A stretch of 12,778 bases of DNA from an uncultured Phascolarctobacterium sp. (lineage in GTDB: Bacteria > Bacillota > Negativicutes > Acidaminococcales > Acidaminococcaceae): assembly GCA_934234275.1 (NCBI GenBank), contig CAKQHU010000022.1:1-12778 (forward strand). The letters are read 5' to 3'. A program made the translations under genes and the position numbers. This document shows positions 6,801 to 12,778 of this stretch, in pieces. The first letter of the stretch is position 1, and every line of letters begins with the position of its first letter. The notes under the pieces were generated by a model. That model was not told the DNA's origin. It did not search any database and was given only the letters and a program-made list of their open reading frames with translations.

Positions 6801-7484
6801 TTAAAGAACAGCGCTGGTGGGCATGAATTGCTGTTTGACAAGCTTCCAACAGCGTTCGATTATACCAACCAATTTAGCGTTGGTTTGGCGGAAAATATCG
6901 CTGCTGCAAAGAAATACTATGATCATTGCATAGCGCAACTTAAAAAAGATCTTATTCAAACGGTAAAAGAGATTTTTTCTGCATCGCAGAGTTCCAGTAG
7001 CCTTAAAGCTGCTTCGCTTACATCTGTAATCAAGGATTGGTGCGAGAGCCTTGACGAAAGAGCTTTCGAGCAGTTGTTTACCGATGGCACAGAAAAGTGT
7101 CTCGGCCTGTTCAAAACGGCAACGAACGACGAGGAAACACTTATTGCCCGCCTTGCCAAAACAGCCACAGATCTTCGCTTAGAAGACTGGGATAGTAGCA
7201 CGTACGAGCGTTTTGTTGCCAATGTAAAGAAATACAAAGTAACCGCAGAAGCTTATCGGAGTGCGGAAACTGCACAAGAGAATGTGGCGGCAGACGCTTA
7301 TCAGGTCACTTTCGTTAGCGAGGATGGTCAATCAGTTACAAAGAGATTTTCTCACATTGACTATGGTAAACGAGGCAAGTTGCTCTTTAACATGGTCACT
7401 GACGCCCTTGAATCGATGGGACAGTCTATCACTGAGCAAGAAAAACGTCAAATCATTATGGACATACTGAAAGAATTGTGTTAG
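3870..7484 (+). CDS. sspC: Large P-loop ATPase, SspC position
   Basis: A 1204-residue ATPase that fills the place of SspC, the ATPase required with SspB and SspD for single-strand phosphorothioation. Walker A is GAYGKGKSH (60-68). Walker B is IYVVYDEF (237-244, D242/E243), and HLMLISHKE (279-287) fits a sensor strand. WRGVSERFKHI (303-313) may supply an arginine finger. The first 320 or so residues are therefore the motor; the remaining 880 are mostly helical with no motif I can name. The general plan, a roughly 1200-residue ATPase with an early GxxGxGKSH loop, resembles the BrxC/PglY ATPases of BREX defence systems. AGGAG lies 9 bases before the ATG. The stop at 7482-7484 overlaps the ribosome binding site of the desulfurase gene, indicating coupling. 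The role is well supported by context, but homology to characterised SspC needs a profile search. Confidence 0.78.
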   Translation: MSNMISVASGFQYSVNIGYDLNNDDKLKNFIPTQSALTLLEDILLSTRITSTERARVLIGAYGKGKSHIILMILSILVKKDISLFEKLLPKLESNERLHQYVLNYYESDQKLLPVIINGSNTSLSQAFLLALQRTLAENELLDIMPETNYKAAVAVIQRWKTDFPDTYLQLQKAIDEPIGKFIEDLEDYSTTTYEKFERIYPTLTAGSVFSPFLGFDVVELYESAVRGLRSKGYTGIYVVYDEFSKFLEANISEASVSDTKMLQDFAEKCNRSGQNQIHLMLISHKEIANYIDALPKQKVDGWRGVSERFKHIHLNNNFTQTYEIIASVIQKDAALWAEFCQHHKGEFDSVKHRYANHAMFADATRKDLKHILYSCYPLHPVSTYVLPRLSERVAQNERTLFTFLSAMGTSTLPEFLASYDDQCFDVITPDEIYDYFEPLFRKEVYTSEIHQTYLLTTAILPKLQQESLESKIVKTLSLIYVLEQFEKLKPTKDEIVGIFSINYTVEEIEEAIANLIEKEYVVYLKRSNDYLRLKQTSGVDIGQKIRDTLAAVGGKVSTKATLNASNFDNYIYPSRYNDEREMTRYFSFEFIDEDEVRPDTDWTIKGEAIDADGVVYGVIPKSDESISRLHDELLQSSASHQRFLFILPKKYKEITEIIQEFNAVSLLREQASGDKILFDEYEVVYEDLREVISDFISTYTHPENFKSTYIYMGEEMSITRKAALTGLLSDICDDVYSLTPVVNNEAINRNDITSIASNSRSKIIAGLLRNELEHNLGLSGSGQEVSIMRSTLLRTGVLVTDNSLVRIELKPDDELIRNMLMTIVGFIQETKVAGSVSFGVLYRRLAAPENHIGLRKGLIPIYLAAVFHEFKQELILQDRFGQVSITADTLLQVNANPDGFTLAYLDWDPEKAEFIQRLADIFSDYVIEAEKLVNAYDYVVSAMKRWYMALPKYAKELKRSVKGQKVDKRYLAMLRLLKNSAGGHELLFDKLPTAFDYTNQFSVGLAENIAAAKKYYDHCIAQLKKDLIQTVKEIFSASQSSSSLKAASLTSVIKDWCESLDERAFEQLFTDGTEKCLGLFKTATNDEETLIARLAKTATDLRLEDWDSSTYERFVANVKKYKVTAEAYRSAETAQENVAADAYQVTFVSEDGQSVTKRFSHIDYGKRGKLLFNMVTDALESMGQSITEQEKRQIIMDILKELC

Positions 7485-7495
7485 GAGGGGAAATA

Positions 7496-8641
7496 ATGGC
7501 CTACTTCGACAATGCGGCGACAACCTATCCCAAGCCGGAAGTCGTCTATACCAGCATGGATAAGTTTTATAGATTGAACGGTGCCAACGCAGGAAGAGGC
7601 CGTTATAACCTTGCGCAAAGTGCCAATGCCCTGATTGGTGAAACAAGGGCATTGGTACAAGAACTTCTGCACTGCCCAGCAAAGCAAGTTGTTTTTACGC
7701 CTACCGCAACGATAGCACTAAACATTATCATCCAGGGACTGATTTGCAAAGGTGCTAAGACCATCTATATCAGTCCGTTTGAACATAATGCGGTAACCCG
7801 GACTTTGCATCATTTTGAGGAAGCTGGTACTATTTCTGTCCATCAACTTACTGTTTCTCAGGATTTTAAATATGACTTGGATAGAATGAGATACCAGTTT
7901 GAATCAGTGTGCCCGGACTTAGTGATTATGAGCCATGCGAGTAATGTGTTAGGATTAATTGCGCCTATAACCGAAATCTGTTCGTTAGCCAAAAAGTTTG
8001 GTGCAACTACTGTAATAGATATGGCACAGACTGCTGGGCTTGTAGACTGCAATCTCGGGCTTAATGTGTTTGATTTTGCGGTGTTCGCAGGTCACAAAAC
8101 TTTGTACGGCCCTACGGGTATTTCCGGATTTATTATGGAGCCTGCAATCGATTTGCCCCCAATTCTGTTCGGTGGTACGGGTTTCGAGTCTGCTAAACAG
8201 AATATGCCTCAGAGCTTGCCTGAACGATATGAAATGGGAACGATGAATATCTCTGGCATTGCGGGCTTGAACGCAGCCCTAAAATGGGGGTTAGACCAAG
8301 GTATCGAAACTATCTGGCAGAAAGAGCAAGAGCACCGAAACAAATTGATTGCGTTGCTTCAGGAATACTGGTTTATTAAGATTGTCGGCAATTATCCCGG
8401 TTGCAATTATGTGGGAATAGTTTCCTGCTTGGTTGAAGGCATCAGCAGCGATAGTGTTGGAGAGATTTTTGACCGCTGCGGCATCGCTGTCAGAACCGGT
8501 TTGCAGTGTGCACCTCTTGCACATCAATTTATTGGTACGCATCCGGCGGGAACGATTCGTTTTAGCGTGGGTTACTTTACCTCAGAAGAAGATTTCGAAG
8601 AACTCCGACAAGCTCTTGATTACATCGAAGAAAACCTGTGA
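7496..8641 (+). CDS. sspA: Cysteine desulfurase, SspA type
   Basis: This is a PLP-dependent class V aminotransferase-fold enzyme of 381 residues that takes sulfur from L-cysteine as an enzyme persulfide for the SspD-type protein. The ATG at 7496 has AGGAGG (7483-7488) 7 bases upstream; a longer frame from 7478 would overlap that site. FDNAATTYPKP opens the protein (4-14). EHNAV has the cofactor-stacking His (H97). VIDMAQ has the conserved Asp and Gln (D175, Q178). AGHKTLYGPTG has the Schiff-base lysine (K201). RTGLQCAPLAH has the catalytic Cys (C338) in a SufS/CsdA-like setting, and TIRFSVGYF (353-361) is the usual C-terminal anchor. Every key residue is present. It starts 11 bases after sspC and ends 12 bases before the helicase gene. 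A housekeeping desulfurase role is possible, but its place inside the operon argues for dedicated sulfur supply. Confidence 0.9.
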   Translation: MAYFDNAATTYPKPEVVYTSMDKFYRLNGANAGRGRYNLAQSANALIGETRALVQELLHCPAKQVVFTPTATIALNIIIQGLICKGAKTIYISPFEHNAVTRTLHHFEEAGTISVHQLTVSQDFKYDLDRMRYQFESVCPDLVIMSHASNVLGLIAPITEICSLAKKFGATTVIDMAQTAGLVDCNLGLNVFDFAVFAGHKTLYGPTGISGFIMEPAIDLPPILFGGTGFESAKQNMPQSLPERYEMGTMNISGIAGLNAALKWGLDQGIETIWQKEQEHRNKLIALLQEYWFIKIVGNYPGCNYVGIVSCLVEGISSDSVGEIFDRCGIAVRTGLQCAPLAHQFIGTHPAGTIRFSVGYFTSEEDFEELRQALDYIEENL

Positions 8642-8653
8642 GGAGAGATACAT

Positions 8654-10885
8654 ATGAGTTTTCAGGAACACACCATAAAAACTGAATATCGATCTCTAAT
8701 TGACAATGTGGTGCAGAAATTCTATGTTCCCCTGCTCAAAGAAGCTGTATCCTACAAGCGAGCCGTGGGATTTTTCTCTTCGTCTTCTCTAATTGAAATA
8801 TCGAAAGGTATTGCTGATTTAGCCAGTCATGGTGGCAGAATTCAGATTGTAGCCTCGCCGTATTTGTCCGATGATGACATTGAAGCAATCAAAAAGGGAT
8901 ATGCAGATCGCGATGAGGTGATTGAGGCCGCTCTTTTAGGCCAGTTGTCGGATGAGCATACTGACTATTACTCAATGGAGCGACTTAACCTTTTGGCAAA
9001 CCTTATTGCAAATGGAGTTCTGGATATCCGAATTGCCTACACAGAGGATGCCAAAGGAATCGGTATGTACCACGAAAAGATGGGCATTATCGAAGATGCT
9101 GCCGGAAATAAGATAGCTTTTTCCGGCTCGATGAATGAATCCTCCACCGCAATGTCTCTGAATTATGAAACCATCGATGTATTTCGCAGTTGGTATGACG
9201 AAGGAGAAGCGGAACGTGTTCGATTAAAGGAAAATGCTTTTTATTCTATCTGGAGCGATTGCGAACCAAGTATTCGAGTTTTGGAGTTCCCCAAGATAAC
9301 GGATGCTTTGATTGAAAAATACAGGAAGAAGGCACCAAACTTCAACATCGACCAAGAACAATTTCCACCGCGAGGAGGAGACCAACGAGGTTTACCTGCG
9401 CTTTCGAAATCTCATGGTGTAGTTGGAGCGAGAATACCACAGAACATCACTCTGCATGATTATCAGAAACAAGCTATCTCTGCATGGGTGGGGGAAAACT
9501 ATCGGGGCATTTTTGATATGGCAACCGGTACAGGAAAGACGTTTACAGGTTTAGGTGCTATTTCGAAAATATCGGAAGACTTGGATGACGAGCTTGCTGT
9601 TATTATCGTTTGTCCCTATCAGCACCTGGTTGAGCAATGGGTAGACGATATCGTAAAGTTCAATATTCAGCCGATCATCGGCTACAGCAGTTCGTCCCAA
9701 AAAGATTGGAAAAAGCGATTATCTAAGGCTGTTCGGGATCAAAAGCTTAGAAGCGAGAAGCGTTTTTTCTGTTTCATTTGCACAAATGCTACTTTTACAA
9801 ACAGCTTTGTCCAAGAACAGATTGGGAAGATAAAAAGCCCGGTTCTCATAGTTGTAGACGAGGCGCACAATTTTGGCGCACGAAGCTATGCAAAGCTGTT
9901 GGATGAACGATTTACTTACCGGCTCGCCTTGTCTGCTACATTGGAACGGCATCGTGATGAGGAAGGCACTGCTACTCTGTATAGCTTCTTCGGGAAGAAG
10001 TGCATTGAGTATAGCCTTGAACGGGCAATTGAAGAAGAAAAACTTACACCTTACAAATACTATCCTATCCTTGTTTATCTGAACGATGAGGAACTTGAAA
10101 AATATGAGCAACTATCCTACGAGATATCCCGCCATGTAATCAAAGGCCGAGGCGGTAAGGCCAAATTGGATAGCTATGGTGAAATGCTGGCAATCCAGCG
10201 TTCCCGTATAGTTGCAGCCGCAGCACTCAAGCTTATCTGCCTTAAAGAAGTCATTGCTCCATATAAGGACGAGCATTTCCTGTTAGTGTACTGTGGCGCA
10301 ACGAATGTGCTATCACCTAATGCCGACAGATCTGATGTGGACGAGGGCGACATTAAGCAAATCGAAGCTGTAACCCGGATACTCGGTAATGAATTAGGCA
10401 TGAAAGTATCTAAATTTACCGCCGAAGAGAATATCGACGAACGAAATGCCATAAAACAGCACTTCAAAGACGGTGACGATCTACAGGCGATCGTTGCTAT
10501 CAAGTGTTTGGATGAAGGCGTAAATATTCCTGGCATTCGCACCGCTTTTATTTTGGCAAGCACTACCAATCCTAAAGAGTACATTCAGCGTCGAGGGCGT
10601 GTGTTGAGAAAGTCTCCCGAAACGGGCAAGGAATTTGCAGAGATTTTTGATTTTGTGACTTTACCCCGACCTTTGGACGAAGTGTCAGGTTTAACACAAG
10701 AACAAATGAGAAGAGATTTGTCTCTGGTAAGAAATGAGCTTATGAGAGTATTGGAGTTCGGACGGTTGTCTATGAACTCCATGGAAGCCTCTCAATTGAT
10801 TTGGGAAATCTGTGACTGTTATGGACTACCCTATGACTTGAACGAGGATGAAAAGGAGGATCCATATGGAGACAGCGAAGTTTGA
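8654..10885 (+). CDS. Superfamily 2 DNA helicase with N-terminal PLD nuclease domain
   Basis: A 743-residue fusion. Residues 1-210 are a phospholipase-D-like nuclease domain: H140-x-K142 with E147/D148, then FSGSMNESS (156-164), the usual continuation in PLD-helicase proteins. Only one HKD-type motif is present, so the active site may form in a dimer. Residues 260-670 are the helicase: MATGTGKT (289-296, Walker A), VVDEAHNFG (400-408, DEAH box), LSATLERH (426-433, motif III), a later acidic KCLDEGVN (617-624), and YIQRRGRVLRK (643-653, motif VI). The start is fixed by AGGAG at 8641-8645, 8 bases upstream and touching the sspA stop. The last 20 bases overlap the following small gene. As part of the phosphorothioation operon it is best explained as a restriction or DNA-surveillance factor that translocates on and cuts unmodified invader DNA. 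It could correspond to one subunit of the SspFGH module; I cannot confirm that. Confidence 0.88.
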   Translation: MSFQEHTIKTEYRSLIDNVVQKFYVPLLKEAVSYKRAVGFFSSSSLIEISKGIADLASHGGRIQIVASPYLSDDDIEAIKKGYADRDEVIEAALLGQLSDEHTDYYSMERLNLLANLIANGVLDIRIAYTEDAKGIGMYHEKMGIIEDAAGNKIAFSGSMNESSTAMSLNYETIDVFRSWYDEGEAERVRLKENAFYSIWSDCEPSIRVLEFPKITDALIEKYRKKAPNFNIDQEQFPPRGGDQRGLPALSKSHGVVGARIPQNITLHDYQKQAISAWVGENYRGIFDMATGTGKTFTGLGAISKISEDLDDELAVIIVCPYQHLVEQWVDDIVKFNIQPIIGYSSSSQKDWKKRLSKAVRDQKLRSEKRFFCFICTNATFTNSFVQEQIGKIKSPVLIVVDEAHNFGARSYAKLLDERFTYRLALSATLERHRDEEGTATLYSFFGKKCIEYSLERAIEEEKLTPYKYYPILVYLNDEELEKYEQLSYEISRHVIKGRGGKAKLDSYGEMLAIQRSRIVAAAALKLICLKEVIAPYKDEHFLLVYCGATNVLSPNADRSDVDEGDIKQIEAVTRILGNELGMKVSKFTAEENIDERNAIKQHFKDGDDLQAIVAIKCLDEGVNIPGIRTAFILASTTNPKEYIQRRGRVLRKSPETGKEFAEIFDFVTLPRPLDEVSGLTQEQMRRDLSLVRNELMRVLEFGRLSMNSMEASQLIWEICDCYGLPYDLNEDEKEDPYGDSEV

Positions 10886-11036
10886 CCTCGACCAAAAGGT
10901 AATCGACCGTCTGAAGCGGAAGATTGTTATTGCCGAGAATACAAATCTGCGAACAAAAAACAAAACGGATGCTCAAATGATTCGCGATATCAAGAAGTGG
11001 ATAGAGGAGGAAGTTCAATGCTGCTCCAATCAATAG
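10866..11036 (+). CDS. Tiny overlapping gene, 56-residue protein of unknown function
   Basis: I do not recognise this protein. The ATG at 10866 has AAGGAGG (10853-10859) 6 bases upstream, an excellent site lying inside the helicase gene; an in-frame ATG at 10848 lies before that site and is rejected. The first 20 bases overlap the helicase end and the last 19 overlap the SMC-like gene, each in a different reading frame, so translation of the three is probably coupled. It is highly charged and predicted helical: a basic stretch RLKRK (15-19), an amphipathic end IRDIKKWIEEEV (39-50), then CC (52-53). There is no signal peptide or membrane segment. The good start signal and double overlap make a real gene likely. 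The position suggests a small subunit or adaptor bridging the helicase and the SMC ATPase, comparable only by position to small proteins in other multi-gene defence modules. Confidence 0.75.
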   Translation: METAKFDLDQKVIDRLKRKIVIAENTNLRTKNKTDAQMIRDIKKWIEEEVQCCSNQ

Positions 11037-12778
11037 AACTGCAGAACTTTCGGCAGTTCATCAACGAAAAGATAGATTTTTCCACCGATCCTGAGCGAAA
11101 TGTTACTCTCATTATTGGCGAAAACGGCACAGGCAAAACCACATTTGCGCAGGCATTTTTCTGGTGTCTTTATGGTGAAACTGATTTCACCAATAAAACT
11201 ATGCTCAATAGAGTCCTTGCTGAGCAGATGACACCGGACCAAAAGATTACGGTGAAAGTTGTACTCAAACTCACTCACGGCAGTGCAACTTATGAAATCG
11301 TTCGGACACAAGAATATAAGAAATCCTACAGCAATAAAGTTACCAGCGCAAATACAGTATTAAATATTGCGGTTAAGTCTGCTGATGGCAATACTCGCTA
11401 TTTGAAACAGCTTGAATGTGAGGCTGAAATCAAAAAGATTCTCCCAAGGGAGCTTTCAAATTACTTCTTCTTTGATGGTGAACGCATCGAAAAAATGAGT
11501 AAGGAGGTTGCCAGCGGAAGGAAGAGTAGTGGTTTTTCAAATGCAGTTGTAGGGCTGACCGGATTGAAGGCCACATTGGCCGCATTAGGACATCTTGCGC
11601 CTACCAGAACCAATTCCGTCATGGGAAAGTTCAACGAGGCTTATACCGGAGATAGTAGCGGCAGAATCCAACAGCTTTCGAAACGGATTGATGAACTTCA
11701 GAGCGAGCTTGAACGAATTGCGAATCGTCTGGTTGAAATTGATGATGAGATCGATGCGGCGTCATCTGCAAAAGCCAAGTTCGAGCAAGATATCAAACAA
11801 TATGCCGATGGTGAAAAGCTACAAAATGAAAAGGATCGTTTGACTGCAGAACTGCAAAAACTCAAGAGAGTGAAGGCACAGTTCATCAAGGAAAGCTGCA
11901 AGAAATTCAATGATGGAATGACTGTGTTTTTCTCGCTTTCGCTTGCCCATAGAGCGCTGGAGGTACTTTCTCATAGTGATTTCAGCGGGAAAGATATTCC
12001 AGAAATGCACTCCAAAACAATCGAATTTTTGCTAAAACGAGGCACATGTATCTGTGGAACACATCTCGATCCAGGCACAATCCCTTACAATAAGGTTTCA
12101 GAGTTGATGGATTATCTGCCTCCCCAGTCTATTGGCGTGACTGTAGGCCAATTTATCAAAGACTCTCGTTCTAAATATAGCAAAGAGATTTCTTTATATC
12201 AGGATATCGCAGAGCAGGTTGGTTTAATTAGCCAGCAAGAAGAATCCATCGCAGATTATGAAGAACAACTGACTATTATCAGTGAAAAACTGGATGGGGA
12301 TGATGTTCGGGAGCAGGTTAAGAAACTGAACGCTCAGATCCGAGCTTGTACAGACACGATTACTAAACGTAGAGATGAACAGCAGCAATTGCTTCGAAAG
12401 CAAGGTGCTTTTGAAGAAGAGAAGCGCCAGAAAGAGAATAGCCGCTCTGAGCTTTCGCTCCTTGACAAGAACAATCAGATGATTGAGTTGTACAAGGCAT
12501 ATACTCAGAGAATTTACGATGAGTTAAATGCGGAGTATAAGCAAAAAGAGGCTCTGATCAGAACAAAGTTGCAGATGTACATCAACGAGATATTTAAGTC
12601 TATTTATGATGGGGGCTTGTCGCTTACGATTGATGAACATTACAACATTTCTGTCTATGTGACTGACTTTGATGGCGGAGTCGAGACATCTACTGCGCAG
12701 AGCATCTCTGTTATCTTTGCGTTTATTTCTGCCATAATTAAAATGGCGAGAGAAAATCAAATTGAGAATGGTGACGAG
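11018..12778 (+). CDS. DndD-like SMC/Rad50-type ATPase (3' end beyond window)
   Basis: An uninterrupted frame of 587 codons runs to the window edge. AGGAGG at 11005-11010 lies 7 bases before the ATG, inside the preceding small gene. The N-terminal half of an SMC-like head is clear: LQNFRQF (8-14) and Walker A IIGENGTGKTT (32-42). YFFFDGE (149-155) is characteristic of DndD and related proteins. Predicted coiled-coil arms cover about 215-290 and 385-515, and the turn holds CICGTHL (344-350), a Rad50-like hook reduced to CxC. The C-terminal head begins with the signature-like STAQSISVIFAF (558-569). Walker B and the D-loop should lie just past the window. Such ATPases open, tether or scan DNA ends. 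DndD serves modification in Dnd systems; here SspB/C/D already fill that role, so an effector role beside the helicase is more likely. Another defence SMC family is possible. Confidence 0.85.
   Translation, partial: MLLQSIELQNFRQFINEKIDFSTDPERNVTLIIGENGTGKTTFAQAFFWCLYGETDFTNKTMLNRVLAEQMTPDQKITVKVVLKLTHGSATYEIVRTQEYKKSYSNKVTSANTVLNIAVKSADGNTRYLKQLECEAEIKKILPRELSNYFFFDGERIEKMSKEVASGRKSSGFSNAVVGLTGLKATLAALGHLAPTRTNSVMGKFNEAYTGDSSGRIQQLSKRIDELQSELERIANRLVEIDDEIDAASSAKAKFEQDIKQYADGEKLQNEKDRLTAELQKLKRVKAQFIKESCKKFNDGMTVFFSLSLAHRALEVLSHSDFSGKDIPEMHSKTIEFLLKRGTCICGTHLDPGTIPYNKVSELMDYLPPQSIGVTVGQFIKDSRSKYSKEISLYQDIAEQVGLISQQEESIADYEEQLTIISEKLDGDDVREQVKKLNAQIRACTDTITKRRDEQQQLLRKQGAFEEEKRQKENSRSELSLLDKNNQMIELYKAYTQRIYDELNAEYKQKEALIRTKLQMYINEIFKSIYDGGLSLTIDEHYNISVYVTDFDGGVETSTAQSISVIFAFISAIIKMARENQIENGDE

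Noticed and set aside
8654..10885. Helicase as a Type I restriction HsdR or DISARM subunit
   Set aside because: There is no methyltransferase or specificity subunit nearby, and the N-terminal PLD fusion next to Ssp genes fits a phosphorothioation-linked effector better.
11030..11311. Minus-strand 93-residue frame opposite the SMC-like gene
   Set aside because: It is antisense to Walker A and the conserved N-terminal SMC head, and has no ribosome binding site.
1..12778. CRISPR array, tRNA/rRNA genes, insertion sequences, integrase or attachment sites
   Set aside because: I looked for regularly spaced repeats, tRNA-like cloverleaf ends, transposase or integrase motifs and terminal repeats, and saw none.

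Overview
The window most likely comes from a Firmicutes genome of the Clostridia type (Oscillospiraceae or Lachnospiraceae would fit). The signs are strong AGGAGG-type ribosome binding sites before almost every gene, moderate to low GC, consensus-like -35/-10 promoters, and a 58-residue HTH regulator of a kind common ahead of accessory operons in that group. Genus and species cannot be called.

Layout. Positions 105-581 (minus strand) hold an unrecognised 158-residue protein with its own promoter. A 350-base divergent gap follows, carrying a well-formed plus-strand promoter and a structured leader, and then a small HTH gene (934-1110). A short control region (1111-1223) has an imperfect palindrome, an extended -10 promoter and a hairpin against the next ribosome binding site. 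From 1224 to the window end runs one tightly packed plus-strand operon of seven genes: a PAPS-reductase-like sulfur-transfer enzyme (SspD type), a DUF4007 protein (SspB type), a 1204-residue P-loop ATPase (SspC position), a cysteine desulfurase (SspA type), a PLD-nuclease/superfamily 2 helicase, a 56-residue unknown protein, and a DndD-like SMC/Rad50-type ATPase cut by the window edge.

How the genes work together. The first four match the parts list of the Ssp DNA phosphorothioation machinery. The desulfurase draws sulfur from cysteine, the PP-loop enzyme activates and transfers it, the DUF4007 protein acts on DNA, and the ATPase drives the process, so that sulfur replaces a backbone oxygen in one DNA strand. 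The last three look like a DNA-surveillance and DNA-damage arm: a helicase with a built-in PLD nuclease domain plus an SMC-like ATPase. The simplest reading is a phosphorothioation-based anti-phage system in which modification marks self DNA and the helicase/SMC module attacks unmarked DNA. I do not see SspE (DUF262/DUF1524). The effector arm may correspond to, or be a variant of, the described SspFGH module, whose exact domain content I cannot confirm from memory.

Most unusual points: the sulfur-transfer enzyme carries two N-terminal zinc ribbons and a C-terminal two-cluster ferredoxin domain; a tiny gene is wedged by overlaps between the helicase and SMC genes; and a compact control region may tie the HTH protein to the operon. 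Base composition drops from about 52-62% GC in sampled lines of the left gene and the HTH gene to about 25-48% in sampled lines of the operon. This suggests the left edge of an inserted defence cassette lies near 1110.
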